Positions 30,686-39,621 of a stretch of 64,000 bases of DNA are shown here, in pieces. The notes under the pieces are model-generated. The model did no database searches and had not been told where the DNA came from. It worked only from the letters and a program-made list of their open reading frames with translations. The number at the start of each line of letters is the position of its first letter. Position 1 is the first letter of the stretch. Origin of the DNA: Streptomyces sp. NRRL B-24484 (GTDB lineage: Bacteria > Actinomycetota > Actinomycetes > Streptomycetales > Streptomycetaceae); the NCBI RefSeq assembly GCF_000717715.1, contig NZ_JOAI01000001.1, positions 310,001 to 374,000 on the forward strand, in the 5' to 3' direction. The position numbers were made by a program, and so were the translations under genes.

Positions 30686-33456
30686 GCCGGGCCTCCGATC
30701 AGGGACAGGAAGGCGTCCTCCAGGCGGCGCTGCGGGCCGACGCCCGTCACGGGCACCTCCAGGCGGACGAGTTCGACGACCAGCCGTGCGGCGCTGCCGC
30801 CGTCGTCGAGGCGGACGAGCAGGCCGCCGTCGACCGGCTCCGCCGAGACGACGCCGTCGAGCGCGGCGAGCTTGTCGGCGGCCGCGGCGAGCTCCTCGCG
30901 GCCGTGGCCGGGCGCGGTGGAGACGAGCAGCTGCTCGCCGCCGCCGACGATCTCGGCGACGGCCCCGGCGGTGACCAGGCGGCCGCGGTCCATGACGACG
31001 AGGTGGGTGCAGCTCTGCTCGACCTCGGACAGCAGGTGGCTGGAGACGATGACGGTGCGGCCTGCGGCGGCGTACCGGATCATCACCTCGCGCATCTCGC
31101 GGATCTGCGGCGGGTCGAGGCCGTTGGTCGGCTCGTCGAGGATCAGCAGGTCGGGCAGGCCGAGCATGGCCTGGGCGATGGCGAGGCGCTGCCGCATGCC
31201 CTGGGAGTAGGTGCGGACGGCGCGGTCGAGGGCCTCGCCGAGGTCGGCGATGGCGAGCGCCTCGTCCAGATGGGCGTCCTCGGCGGGCCGGCCGGTGGCC
31301 TGCCAGTACAGCTCCAGGTTGGCGCGGCCGGTGAGGTGCGGCAGGAAGCCGGCGCCCTCGACGAAGGCGCCGACCCGCGACAGCACGGGCGCACCGGCCC
31401 GCACCGCGTGCCCGAAGATCCGGATCTCGCCCTCGTCGGGGCGGATCAGACCCATCAGCATGCGCAGGGTGGTGGTCTTGCCGGCGCCGTTCGGGCCGAG
31501 CAGGCCGAGCACCTGCCCCTGTTCGGCGCGGAAGGACAGCTCGCGCACCGCGTACCGGTCGGCGGCGCCCTTGTAGCGCTTGCTGAGGCCGGTGATCTGC
31601 AGCGGGACGCCGGCGAGCGCCGGGTCGGCGGGCAGCTGCGGGCGGCGTCGGCGGCGCAGCAGGAGCAGCCCGGCCGCGACGGCGGCGGCGAGCAGCGGCA
31701 GCACCCAGACCCGGGCAGGCAGCGGGGCGGCCTCGGTGTGCAGACCGGCGACGGTCGGGACGGCGACCGGCCCGGCGACGGCGACGGTGTAGCTCGCGGG
31801 CTGCGCCGGGGAGGCGTAGGCCAGGTCGGTGGAGGCGAGGACGAGCCGCAGCCGGTGCCCGGCCGGGAAGGAGTGGTCGACGGCGGGCAGCGCGATCTGC
31901 ACGGTGCGGCCGCCGGGCGCGTCGGCGCCGGTGACCCGCAGCGGGGCGACGAGCTGCTGCGGCAGGGTCTGCTTGCCGTCCGGGCCGAGGTCGTAGAGCT
32001 TGGCGAAGAGCACCGCGTCGGGCCGGTCGGCGTGCACGGTGACGGAGACCCGGGCCTGACCGGTGAGGTCGAGCCCGGTGGTGAGCGGGTCGGAGTCGAA
32101 CGCGGCGTACTGGCCGGGGAAGTCGAGGGCGAGACCGCTGCCGAGGGAGGCGGCCTGCGAGAGCGCGCCGATGCCGGGGACGGTGGAGATGTTCGGCGGG
32201 GCGCCGCCGGGCGGGTTGGCGATCGTCTGCTCGCGGCCGGCGAGTTCGACGCTGCGGGTGGCGGTGCCGCCGAGGCCCGGGTAGGCGTCGGCGTCGGCGC
32301 CGCGCAGCACGGCCTGGAAGCCGGTGGAGTCGACGCCGCCGGTGCGGGTGACCCGGAAGGCGGGGCCGGTGCCTGTGCTCTTGCCGGCCAGGTAGTGGTC
32401 GAACCAGGCGGTGACCCGGGCGTCGGTGCGTTCGCTGCCCTCGGTGCCGCCGTCGTGGCCGCCGGCGAACCAGTCGACGGCGACGGGGGCGCCGTTGGCG
32501 GCGACCGCCCTGGCGATCCGGTCGCCCTGGTCGAGCGGGAAGAGCGAGTCCTGCTGGCCCTGGACGACGAGGGTGGGCACCTTGATCCGGTCGGCGGCCG
32601 AGGACGGGCTGGACTTCTCCAGCACCGCGACGGCCTCCGCGTCGGGGCGGCCGGCCGCGGCGACCCGGTTGTACATCGCGCACAGCTCGTCGAGGAAGCG
32701 GCCGCAGCCGACCGCGCCCTGCGGTACGCCGGGCTGTCCGTCCTGCTGTCCGTCGCGGGATCCGCCGGCGGGCCCGCCGGTGGGGGCGCCGGCCGAGCCG
32801 GTGGTGAAGAAGAGTCCGGCCCAGAGCTTCTTGAAGACGCCGTCGGCGGCCGTGGAGCCCTGGGCGGCCTGCGGGAAGAGCGCGTCGGCGAGGTTCCACC
32901 AGGTGATGCCGGCGGCGACCGCGTCGATCCGCGGGTCGTGGGCGGCGCCGAGCAGGGCGGCCCCGCCGCCGTAGGAGGCGCCGGTGATGCCGACCCGCGG
33001 GTCGCCGGTCTTGTCGAGCTGGACCTCGGGCCGCTTGGCGAGCCAGTCGACGAGCCGGCTGACGTCCTGGATCTCGCGGTCCGGGGCGTCCAGGCCGATC
33101 CGGCCGCCGGAGTGGCCGAAGCCGCGGGCGGACCAGGTGAGGACGGCGTAGCCGGCGCGGGCGAGCTGCCGGGCCCGGTCGCGTTCGCCCTCCTTGGAGC
33201 CGCCGAAGCCGTGCGCCAGCAGGATCGCCGGGCGCGGGGAGGTGCCGGTGGTGAAGAACGAGGTGTCGACCCGGACGGTCGCACTGCTGCCCGCGGTTTC
33301 GGGCATGTCGAGGAAGCGGTCCTCCTGGCGCACCTCGGGCCCGGAACCGCCGGCGGCGGTGCCGATCGCCCCCACGACGACCAGCACCGCCGCAACCATC
33401 CATGCCACCAGCGCACGCCGTCCCAGCCAGCGCCGCCGGGCCCACCCGAACCCCAT
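30682..33456 (-). CDS. Fusion of exported-type alpha/beta hydrolase (PepX/CocE-like) and ABC ATPase
   Basis: 924 residues in one open frame. After an N-terminal membrane helix (~20-40) comes an X-Pro-dipeptidyl-peptidase/CocE-like hydrolase (~50-380): GASYGGG holds the serine nucleophile, 'QGQQDSLFPLDQG' the acid and 'AGGHDGG' the histidine. A C-terminal beta-jelly-roll of the PepX type (~400-590) follows. A second membrane helix ([18 protein letters not shown]) with RRRRRP after it leads into a complete ABC ATPase (~640-924): GPNGAGKTTT, YSQGMRQRL, LLILDEPTNGLD, SSHLL. The topology puts the hydrolase outside and the ATPase inside. ATG at 33456; GTG at 33462 is possible. Confidence 0.88.
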   Translation of the reverse strand: MGFGWARRRWLGRRALVAWMVAAVLVVVGAIGTAAGGSGPEVRQEDRFLDMPETAGSSATVRVDTSFFTTGTSPRPAILLAHGFGGSKEGERDRARQLARAGYAVLTWSARGFGHSGGRIGLDAPDREIQDVSRLVDWLAKRPEVQLDKTGDPRVGITGASYGGGAALLGAAHDPRIDAVAAGITWWNLADALFPQAAQGSTAADGVFKKLWAGLFFTTGSAGAPTGGPAGGSRDGQQDGQPGVPQGAVGCGRFLDELCAMYNRVAAAGRPDAEAVAVLEKSSPSSAADRIKVPTLVVQGQQDSLFPLDQGDRIARAVAANGAPVAVDWFAGGHDGGTEGSERTDARVTAWFDHYLAGKSTGTGPAFRVTRTGGVDSTGFQAVLRGADADAYPGLGGTATRSVELAGREQTIANPPGGAPPNISTVPGIGALSQAASLGSGLALDFPGQYAAFDSDPLTTGLDLTGQARVSVTVHADRPDAVLFAKLYDLGPDGKQTLPQQLVAPLRVTGADAPGGRTVQIALPAVDHSFPAGHRLRLVLASTDLAYASPAQPASYTVAVAGPVAVPTVAGLHTEAAPLPARVWVLPLLAAAVAAGLLLLRRRRRPQLPADPALAGVPLQITGLSKRYKGAADRYAVRELSFRAEQGQVLGLLGPNGAGKTTTLRMLMGLIRPDEGEIRIFGHAVRAGAPVLSRVGAFVEGAGFLPHLTGRANLELYWQATGRPAEDAHLDEALAIADLGEALDRAVRTYSQGMRQRLAIAQAMLGLPDLLILDEPTNGLDPPQIREMREVMIRYAAAGRTVIVSSHLLSEVEQSCTHLVVMDRGRLVTAGAVAEIVGGGEQLLVSTAPGHGREELAAAADKLAALDGVVSAEPVDGGLLVRLDDGGSAARLVVELVRLEVPVTGVGPQRRLEDAFLSLIGGPA

Positions 33457-33511
33457 GGCCACCGACCCTAACGCCGTTCGGGGTAGGGAGCCCGTAAAGG
33501 GCGCGATCACG

Positions 33512-34126
33512 TCATTCGCGCCGGTCGTTCGGGTGCGGCACGGCGGGGCGGGCCGTCCTGACCGCCATGAGCAGACCGGTCGACCAGGCGAGGCGGACGG
33601 TCCGGAAGTCCGGGTGCTCCGTCAGGTGCGCGACGATCCGGGCGACGGCGGCGGTGTGCTCGGCCGGCCAGTCCGGCAGCGGCAGCAGGTCGTCGATCAG
33701 GTAGGTGCCGCCGGGGGCGACCATTTCCAGCGCCCGTTCCAGGTGCGTGAACTTGCCCGGCCAGGTGTCGGCGAAGACCAGGTCGAAGGGTTCGCCACGG
33801 TACGCCTCCAGCCAGGCCCCGCCGTCGCCGGCGACGAACGAGCAGCGGCCGTCCCCGGCCAGTTCGGCGCGGGCGAGGTCCTGCACGGCGGTGTCGAGCT
33901 CCACGCTGACCAGCCGGGCGTCGGCGTCCATGCCGCTGAGCAGCCAGGCCGCGCCCTCGCCGGCACCGGTGCCGAGTTCCAGGATCCGCCCGCCGGGGCG
34001 GGCGGCGGCGAGGACGGCGAGCAGTGCCCCCGTCCGCTCCTCGCAGGAGAGCGTGAAGCCGTGGGCCTTCGCGGCGGCCCGCAACACGGCGACGGCGGGC
34101 GGCAGTTGCGTGGGTGTGTCGTCCAT
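33512..34126 (-). CDS. Class I SAM-dependent O-methyltransferase-like protein
   Basis: 204 residues. SAM motif I is ILELGTGAGEGAAWL; 'VSVELD' is the acidic motif II; 'FDLVFADTWPGKF' is motif IV, and 'VAPGGTYLIDDLLP' matches the catechol/caffeoyl-CoA O-methyltransferase style of motif VI with two aspartates that could bind metal. It is a single gene between the ABC unit and the immunity array; its ATG follows CGATGG without a clear ribosome site. Substrate unknown. Confidence 0.85.
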   Translation of the reverse strand: MDDTPTQLPPAVAVLRAAAKAHGFTLSCEERTGALLAVLAAARPGGRILELGTGAGEGAAWLLSGMDADARLVSVELDTAVQDLARAELAGDGRCSFVAGDGGAWLEAYRGEPFDLVFADTWPGKFTHLERALEMVAPGGTYLIDDLLPLPDWPAEHTAAVARIVAHLTEHPDFRTVRLAWSTGLLMAVRTARPAVPHPNDRRE

Positions 34127-34203
34127 CGGGCCAGTCTGCCGCCGGTGCCCGCGGTGGCGCAGTCGGATTTCCCCGCTGCGCCGGGCGGTGTCCGTGGGCG
34201 GTG

Positions 34204-34809
34204 TCAGTGGGCGGGGAGTTCGTCCTCGTACTCGTCGAGGTACTCGAACACCGTGGTCCACAGCCAGGGGTGGGCGGCCAGCAGGCCGAGGGCGTCCAGG
34301 TCGGCGTCGAAACGCTCGATCGTCTCGTCGCAGCCGACCTCGTCGACCTGCTCGACGGCCTGCGCCGCCAGGCAGAGGACCTGGACCAGCAGGGGCAGGG
34401 ACGGCGCGTAGCGGCCGCCGTACCCGCGGCCGCGGTCCCAGCCGTCGGGCGCGAACAGGTCGACGGCGCCCGTCCCGGCGTCGAGCACGAAGACGGCGTC
34501 GGTGTGGTCCATCACCTTGAAGCAGGTGTCGGAGACGGCGTCCTCGCCCTGCGGCCGGGAGGCGCCGTAGAGCTCGTCGGGGTCCTGGGCCCACAGGCCC
34601 TCCTCGCGGAGGAAGCGCGAGTCCAGGCCGATCCGGCCGAGCCGGGTGCAGGGCAGGCCGACCTCGGTGAGGAAGCGCCGGGTCGGGGCGTGGGTCAGCG
34701 CGTCCGGCAGCTCGGCGCCGGTCGGCCGCCAGACGCCCTCCTCGCCGAACAGCCGCACCAGCAGGGCGGCGTCAGGGGTGGCGGGGTGCTGCTGGACGGC
34801 GTCGGTCAC
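34204..34809 (-). CDS. SUKH-4 family immunity protein
   Basis: 201 residues, acidic, cytoplasmic. The signature 'LTHAPTRRFLTEVGLP' near residue 40 is the diagnostic N-terminal helix of SUKH-4 immunity proteins. 'VFVLDAGTGAVDLFAPDGW' is the central strand pair, and an acidic helix (FDADLDAL) and a tail (EYLDEYEDELPAH) follow. SUKH proteins neutralise secreted nuclease, deaminase and related toxins by direct binding (family knowledge). It is last in a run of immunity-type genes reaching back to the toxin at 39622-44886. Starts GTG. Cognate toxin not determinable. Confidence 0.85.
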   Translation of the reverse strand: MTDAVQQHPATPDAALLVRLFGEEGVWRPTGAELPDALTHAPTRRFLTEVGLPCTRLGRIGLDSRFLREEGLWAQDPDELYGASRPQGEDAVSDTCFKVMDHTDAVFVLDAGTGAVDLFAPDGWDRGRGYGGRYAPSLPLLVQVLCLAAQAVEQVDEVGCDETIERFDADLDALGLLAAHPWLWTTVFEYLDEYEDELPAH

Positions 34810-34896
34810 GTCGGTCTGCTCCGGTTCCGGGCGGGGTCGTGGGGTCGGCGGCGGCGACGGCGGCGACGGGCCGGCCGGTTCGCCGGGTGCGTCCGC

Positions 34897-36198
34897 TCAG
34901 AGCAGGCCGTCCCACATCTGCTCGACGACGACGGCCCACCAGTTCTCCGGGTCCTGGAAGACGGTCGGGTCGAGGGCGGCCAGCCGGTGCTGGAAGCCGT
35001 CGGTGGCGTCCGCGGCCGCGTGCGGGTCGAGGCCGCGGCGGGCCGGCCGGTGGGCGGCGAGGAGGGCGAGGCAGCGGACGTACGCCGAGAGGTCGTGGTT
35101 GAGGTAGCGGCCCGTCCCGTTGTCGGGGTCGACCGCCCAGACGCGGCCGACGCCCTCGCCGGTGCCGGTGCCGCCGTCGCCGCACTGCACGGCGACCAGG
35201 GCGTGGCCGTCGGTGCCGATCAGCACGTACTCGGCGAGCGCCGCGCGGGCGGCGTCCGGGACGCGGCTGCCGCGGCCGACCGCGTCGAGGTGCGCGGCGA
35301 CGTCGGGCAGGCCGGGCAGCACGGTGAAGAAGCCCTCGACCCGGGCCGGCAGGCCCGCCCAGACCAGGGTGGAGCGGGCGGCGTCCGGGAGGGCGGTGGC
35401 GGCGGTGTCGTCGGCGTCGTAACGGTGCACGCCGTCGGCACCGAACTGCTCGGCGAGGCGGCGGCCGAGGGCGGCGTCCCGCTCCTGATCGGCGGGCTCG
35501 ACCCCGCGCGGGAACGGCGCCCGGTTGGGGTGCGGCGGCAGCGGCCGGCCGGCCTCGCGGAAGACCTGCTCGGTGGCGGCCGTCAGGCTGCGGACGGCGG
35601 CGGCGCGGCGGTTGAAGCGCGGGCCGTGGTCCTGGCCGTAGGAGAAGGAGGCGACGGGCAGTTCGGCGAGCAGGACGGCGGCGCAGTAGCCGCCGGGCAG
35701 CTCGCAGGGCCGCAGGTCGGAGTGGACGGCGAGGACGGCCTCCGGCGGCACGCCCTGCCGCTGCAGGGTGCGCCAGGCGTCCAGTTCGGGGTGGGTCCCG
35801 CCCGGGGCGGACATCCGGAACAGCGACTGCTCCTTGCCGTCCGCGTCCCGGTAGGTGAGCACGGCGGTGGCCCCGGGACCGGTCGCGAGCGGCCGGTCGG
35901 GGTCGTAGGTGCCGGCGCCGAGGCTGTCGCGGTAGAGCTGGACGACCTCCTCGACCGGCACGGACGGCCACGTGGTGAGCCGGCCGGTCTCCCGGTCGAC
36001 GACGGCGCTGGCGGAGCCGATGTCGGCGGGCGCCCGCCGCCCGCCCTCGGACGCACCGGCGCCGGCCTCCCCGGCCTCGGCCCAGACCACCCAGCCCAGG
36101 TCGAACTCGTGGACGCCGACGGTGCGCCACTGCTCCTCGGGCCGGTCGCCGTTGATCCACCGGTGGGCCGCCTCGACGGCCTGTGCGCGGGTCGTCAC
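34897..36198 (-). CDS. YrhB-like/deaminase-like/SUKH-type protein, putative zinc ligands intact
   Basis: 433 residues in three parts. Residues ~1-95 resemble the YrhB/Imm35 fold (RWINGD ... EFDLGWVVWA ... VVDRETGRLTTWPS). Residues ~105-200 look like a deaminase-fold module: H136 and E138 in THPELD, C165 and C172 in PCELPGGYC, then SFSYGQDHG. The final part (~240-433) is SUKH-like ('LVWAGLPARVEGFF', 'VWAVDPDNGTGRYLN', 'NWWAVVVEQMW'). GTG start after AAGGAG. It belongs to the array behind the polymorphic toxin. Whether the middle module is catalytic is unknown; the paralogue at 52333 has lost three of these four residues. Confidence 0.75.
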   Translation of the reverse strand: MTTRAQAVEAAHRWINGDRPEEQWRTVGVHEFDLGWVVWAEAGEAGAGASEGGRRAPADIGSASAVVDRETGRLTTWPSVPVEEVVQLYRDSLGAGTYDPDRPLATGPGATAVLTYRDADGKEQSLFRMSAPGGTHPELDAWRTLQRQGVPPEAVLAVHSDLRPCELPGGYCAAVLLAELPVASFSYGQDHGPRFNRRAAAVRSLTAATEQVFREAGRPLPPHPNRAPFPRGVEPADQERDAALGRRLAEQFGADGVHRYDADDTAATALPDAARSTLVWAGLPARVEGFFTVLPGLPDVAAHLDAVGRGSRVPDAARAALAEYVLIGTDGHALVAVQCGDGGTGTGEGVGRVWAVDPDNGTGRYLNHDLSAYVRCLALLAAHRPARRGLDPHAAADATDGFQHRLAALDPTVFQDPENWWAVVVEQMWDGLL

Positions 36199-36271
36199 GC
36201 GGTCGTTCTCCTTCAGGACCGGGGCCCGCAGGCCCGGTGGTTGGGGGTGTGCACTGCTGCCGCGGCCCGGG

Positions 36272-38062
36272 TCACACCGGCGCCGGCACGGTGAGCCGCA
36301 GGGCGCTCAGCCCTGCGGCGTCGGCGAGCAGCAGCACGGCGTCCGGGGTGACGTCGGCGCCGCCGAGCGGGCCCGCGGAGAGGAAGACCCCGACCGGGTC
36401 GCCCTCCTCGCGCGGCCACAGCCGTACGTAGTCGCCGCCGATGCCGAGCCGTACCGGGCAGGCCGCCCGCTGCTCCTCGGTCAGCACCGCCAGGTGCTCG
36501 CCGGGGACGTCGACCGGCTCGCCGGTCGGCACCGCGTGGACGGCGAGCCGCTCCGCACCCGCGACGCGGGCCGCCACGACGGGCGTGCCGTCGGGTGCGG
36601 TCGCCGCGGTCAGCGCGGTGACGCCCGGCAGGGGGCGGGCCCACAGCGTCCGCCAGGGCAGGGCGGGGCCGAGCTCGGGGGCGGGCAGGCCGTCCTGGCG
36701 GCAGGCGTGCTCCAGCAGCGCGGCCCGCACCGACGGACCGGCCTCGGTGCGGGTGAACAGCGGTGCCAGCCGCAGCCAGGTGCGGGCGAGCGGCGGCAGC
36801 TCCGCGCCGGTGGCCGCCAGGTGCTCGACGGCGGCCCGCAGCCGGACCTGATCGGCGTGCACCAGGAAGCCCGGGTCGGCGATCAGGCCCGCCAGCGTCC
36901 CCGCCTCCAGCGCGTGGCCGGTCAGCTGCTCGCGCAGGTACGGCGAGGCGTGCTCCCACCGGCCGGGCCCGTCGGGCAGGCCGTTCAGCAGGGCGGTCGC
37001 GATCCGGCGCTGGGCCTCGCGGACGGTCGAACCGAAGCGCTCGCGGATCTCGGCGCCGATCTCCGGGTGCACCAGGCGCACCGCGGGGTCGTCGCGCTCA
37101 CCGACCAGTTCGAAGAACGGCAGCAGCAGGGCCCGGCCGTCGGCGAAGGCCTTGGACAGGTCGCGGCCGGCGACCGCGGAGGCGAGCGGCGCCCAGAGCG
37201 GGAACGGCACGGCCGCGCCGTCGCCGGCCAGGGCGAGCGGGGCGAGCAGCCGGCGCAGCGTCAGCTCGTCGGCACCGCAGCGCCCGGCGTGCAGGTCGAG
37301 GACGTCACCGACGCCGGCCGGGAGCTCCACCGGCCCGTCGGCCGGGGCGGCGCGCAGCGACCAGGCGGTGAGCCGCACCACCAGCGGGCCGGCGGCCCGG
37401 GCGGCCAGTTCGGCGGCGAGGGCGGGCCGGTCCAGCGTGTGCTCGGCCTGCCGGACCAGGGCCTGCGGGTCCGCCCAGGGTTCCCCGTCCAGGTCGATCA
37501 CCTGCAGCCGCCCGGCGGGGATCCGCTCGGCGAGCCAGGCGGCCTGTTCCTCCGGCACGTCGGCGAGCACCCGCACCCACGGCGAGAGCGCCAGCGGCAG
37601 CAGGACCTCGGCGGCGACCCGCGCGGGTTCCTGCAGGGCGCGCAGCGGCCCGGCCCGGTCGACGTCCGGGACGACGAGGGCGGTGGCGGTGGTGCGCTCC
37701 TCGGCGAGCCGGTCGAGCAGGTCCTCGGTGCGGTCGGCGTCGAGGCCGAGGACGTCGGCGGCGGTCCAGAGCAGCTGGGCCGCCGTCAGCCCGGTGGGGT
37801 CGCAGACGAGGGGCGGCGGCAGTTCGGCGGCCGGCACGGTGGCCGGGTCGAGTGCGCCGAGGTCGAGCCGCTCGCGGGAGGCGGGATCGCACAGCATCAG
37901 GAAGCCGGTGAGCAGCCGGGAGCGGCCGGAGCCCGGGCGGCCGGTCAGCAGCACCACCTGCGGGGCCGACGGCCCGGCGGTGTGCCAGGCCGCGAGGGCG
38001 CGCAGCGCCTCGCCGCGGCCGCCGACGTAGGGGTGCGGCCGGTGGGTCGTCGGATCGTTCAC
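36272..38062 (-). CDS. P-loop NTPase in the SUKH/immunity array
   Basis: 596 residues, cytoplasmic. Walker A is GRPGSGRSRLL (residues 41-51) and a Walker-B-like strand ends VVPDVDRAG. The layout (ATPase ~1-260, helical ~270-450, C-terminal ~120 residues beta-rich) is that of AAA/STAND-like signalling ATPases. The C-terminal part includes ALPWRTLWARPLPG, a motif also found in the SUKH-4 proteins at 38100 (LPWRTVWSRW) and 49148 (LPWQTLWSHW), tying it to this family. GTG start. It sits 37 bp after the SUKH-4 gene and 73 bp before the next, so one operon. Role unknown; it may couple toxin sensing to NTP hydrolysis. Confidence 0.7.
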   Translation of the reverse strand: MNDPTTHRPHPYVGGRGEALRALAAWHTAGPSAPQVVLLTGRPGSGRSRLLTGFLMLCDPASRERLDLGALDPATVPAAELPPPLVCDPTGLTAAQLLWTAADVLGLDADRTEDLLDRLAEERTTATALVVPDVDRAGPLRALQEPARVAAEVLLPLALSPWVRVLADVPEEQAAWLAERIPAGRLQVIDLDGEPWADPQALVRQAEHTLDRPALAAELAARAAGPLVVRLTAWSLRAAPADGPVELPAGVGDVLDLHAGRCGADELTLRRLLAPLALAGDGAAVPFPLWAPLASAVAGRDLSKAFADGRALLLPFFELVGERDDPAVRLVHPEIGAEIRERFGSTVREAQRRIATALLNGLPDGPGRWEHASPYLREQLTGHALEAGTLAGLIADPGFLVHADQVRLRAAVEHLAATGAELPPLARTWLRLAPLFTRTEAGPSVRAALLEHACRQDGLPAPELGPALPWRTLWARPLPGVTALTAATAPDGTPVVAARVAGAERLAVHAVPTGEPVDVPGEHLAVLTEEQRAACPVRLGIGGDYVRLWPREEGDPVGVFLSAGPLGGADVTPDAVLLLADAAGLSALRLTVPAPV

Positions 38063-38099
38063 CTGGTCGTCTCCGGGTTCGTGCCGTACCGGGGCGGGG

Positions 38100-39524
38100 T
38101 CACTCGAAGTCCTCGCGGTCCTGGAAGACCTCCTGCCAGAACGTCGAGGAGGCCGTCACCGGGTCGAGCTCCTCGGCCCACACCCGCAGCGCCCGCTCGG
38201 CGTCGGCGAGTTCGGCCGCGGTGGCACCGTAGTAGAACGACGCGTAGAGCCGCAGCAGGGCGGCGAACCGCTCGACGGAGGAGGCGATCGGGCCGCTGTC
38301 GTAGTCGCCCTCGTACCGCTCGGGGTCGAGGAGGCCGACCCGGCCGGTGGCGCCGTCCACCACGATCAGCCGCTCCAGGTCCTTGGCGATCAGGTAGCAG
38401 AACTCTCCGCGGTCGTCGCCGTCCTCGTCCCCGTCCCGGAAGTCCTCGGTGCGCAGTTCGCCGAGGCCCTCCCGGGCGAGCACCTCGCCGCTGAGGTCCA
38501 GCAGCGGGATCCGGACGGCGGGCAGGCCGACCTCGGTCAGGAAGCGGCGGGTCGGGCCGTGCTCCAGGCCGTCGGGGAGCTCGGCGGGGTCGGCGGACCA
38601 CAGCCGGTCGGCGCCGAAGCGGTCGGCCAGCCAGCCGCGGGTCACCGTCCGGGCCGCGTCGGGCAGCTCCGCCGGGGCGACCCGGGTGGTCACGTCGTCC
38701 TCGGCGGGCATCGGCCAGACCGGGGTGCGCGCCTCGTCGAGCACGGCCGCGGACTCGTCGATCTCGACGGCGTAGTACCCCCAGCCGCCGCCGAGGACCG
38801 CGAGCGCGCCCGTCCGGACGGCCTGCCCGACCTGCTCGTGGCAGACCGGGAGCGCCTTGGCCCCGCCCTGCCAGCCGTCCGGGCCGTTGGTCGCGTCCTC
38901 GCCCCGGCGCGGCAGGTCCGCGGGCAGCAGCGGGACGTACTCCTCGGGGAACTCGTCGTGGGCGTACGGCCGGTAGAGCTTCGGCCCGGCGACCGGTTCG
39001 CCGGTGCGCAGGTCCACCGCACACTCGTGGAAGCCCTCCTCGTCGTCGGGCTCCATCCGCTCCATCCGGGCCAGGACGAAGGCCTCGTGGGCGAGGACGA
39101 GCTGCTGCCCGTCGCGCTCCACGAGCTGCAGGCCGGTCACCCGGCCGCCGGGGGCCGAGCAGGTGGCCCGGGCGCCCGGCGGGACCCAGCGCGACCAGAC
39201 CGTGCGCCAGGGCAGCCGCGGCGCGGCCGCCAGCAGGGCGGAGGCGTCCTCGGACCGGCCGTGGCTGACGAGCAGCAGGTGCAGCCAGGCGAGCCACTCG
39301 GCGCCCTGCTCGGCGTCCGGCCGCACGCCGAGCCGGTCGAGGTGGTGGATGTCCTCGGCGAGGGTGCCCGCGGGCACCCCGTCGGGCCAGCACTCGGCCA
39401 TCGCCGCCAGCAGCTCCGCCCGGCCGACCCGTGCCAGGAACTCCGGCCGCTCGATCAGCGCGGGCAGCTCGCGCACGTCGAAGCCGCCGGTCGGGCCGGG
39501 GGTCTGGTCAGGTCCGGGGGTCAT
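38100..39524 (-). CDS. Large SUKH-4 family immunity protein
   Basis: 474 residues. The N-terminal ~300 residues carry a helical module (WLAWLHLLLVSHGRSEDA ... LPWRTVWSRW) followed by a beta-rich region with a Tyr/Gly-rich 'GGGWGYYAVEID'. The SUKH-4 domain begins near residue 310: 'LEHGPTRRFLTEVGLP', 'LIVVDGATGRVGLLDPE', 'FAALLRLYASFYYG'. ATG at 39524 after GGAGG is preferred to an upstream start. It is the first gene after the two-warhead toxin (97 bp downstream), the usual position of the cognate immunity protein. SUKH family: confident. Cognate pairing: inference. Confidence 0.82.
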   Translation of the reverse strand: MTPGPDQTPGPTGGFDVRELPALIERPEFLARVGRAELLAAMAECWPDGVPAGTLAEDIHHLDRLGVRPDAEQGAEWLAWLHLLLVSHGRSEDASALLAAAPRLPWRTVWSRWVPPGARATCSAPGGRVTGLQLVERDGQQLVLAHEAFVLARMERMEPDDEEGFHECAVDLRTGEPVAGPKLYRPYAHDEFPEEYVPLLPADLPRRGEDATNGPDGWQGGAKALPVCHEQVGQAVRTGALAVLGGGWGYYAVEIDESAAVLDEARTPVWPMPAEDDVTTRVAPAELPDAARTVTRGWLADRFGADRLWSADPAELPDGLEHGPTRRFLTEVGLPAVRIPLLDLSGEVLAREGLGELRTEDFRDGDEDGDDRGEFCYLIAKDLERLIVVDGATGRVGLLDPERYEGDYDSGPIASSVERFAALLRLYASFYYGATAAELADAERALRVWAEELDPVTASSTFWQEVFQDREDFE

Positions 39525-39621
39525 GGCGCCTCCGTGGGCGGTGCTGGTCGGCGTCGGCCGCTGCGGCCGGTCGTCACTGCGGTCGGTGGTCACTGCGGTC
39601 GGTGGTCACTGCGGTCGATTG

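Noticed and set aside
30544..33471. Plus-strand 975-codon frame opposite the hydrolase-ABC gene
   Set aside because: No domain or start signal; the minus strand codes a clear ABC ATPase and hydrolase.
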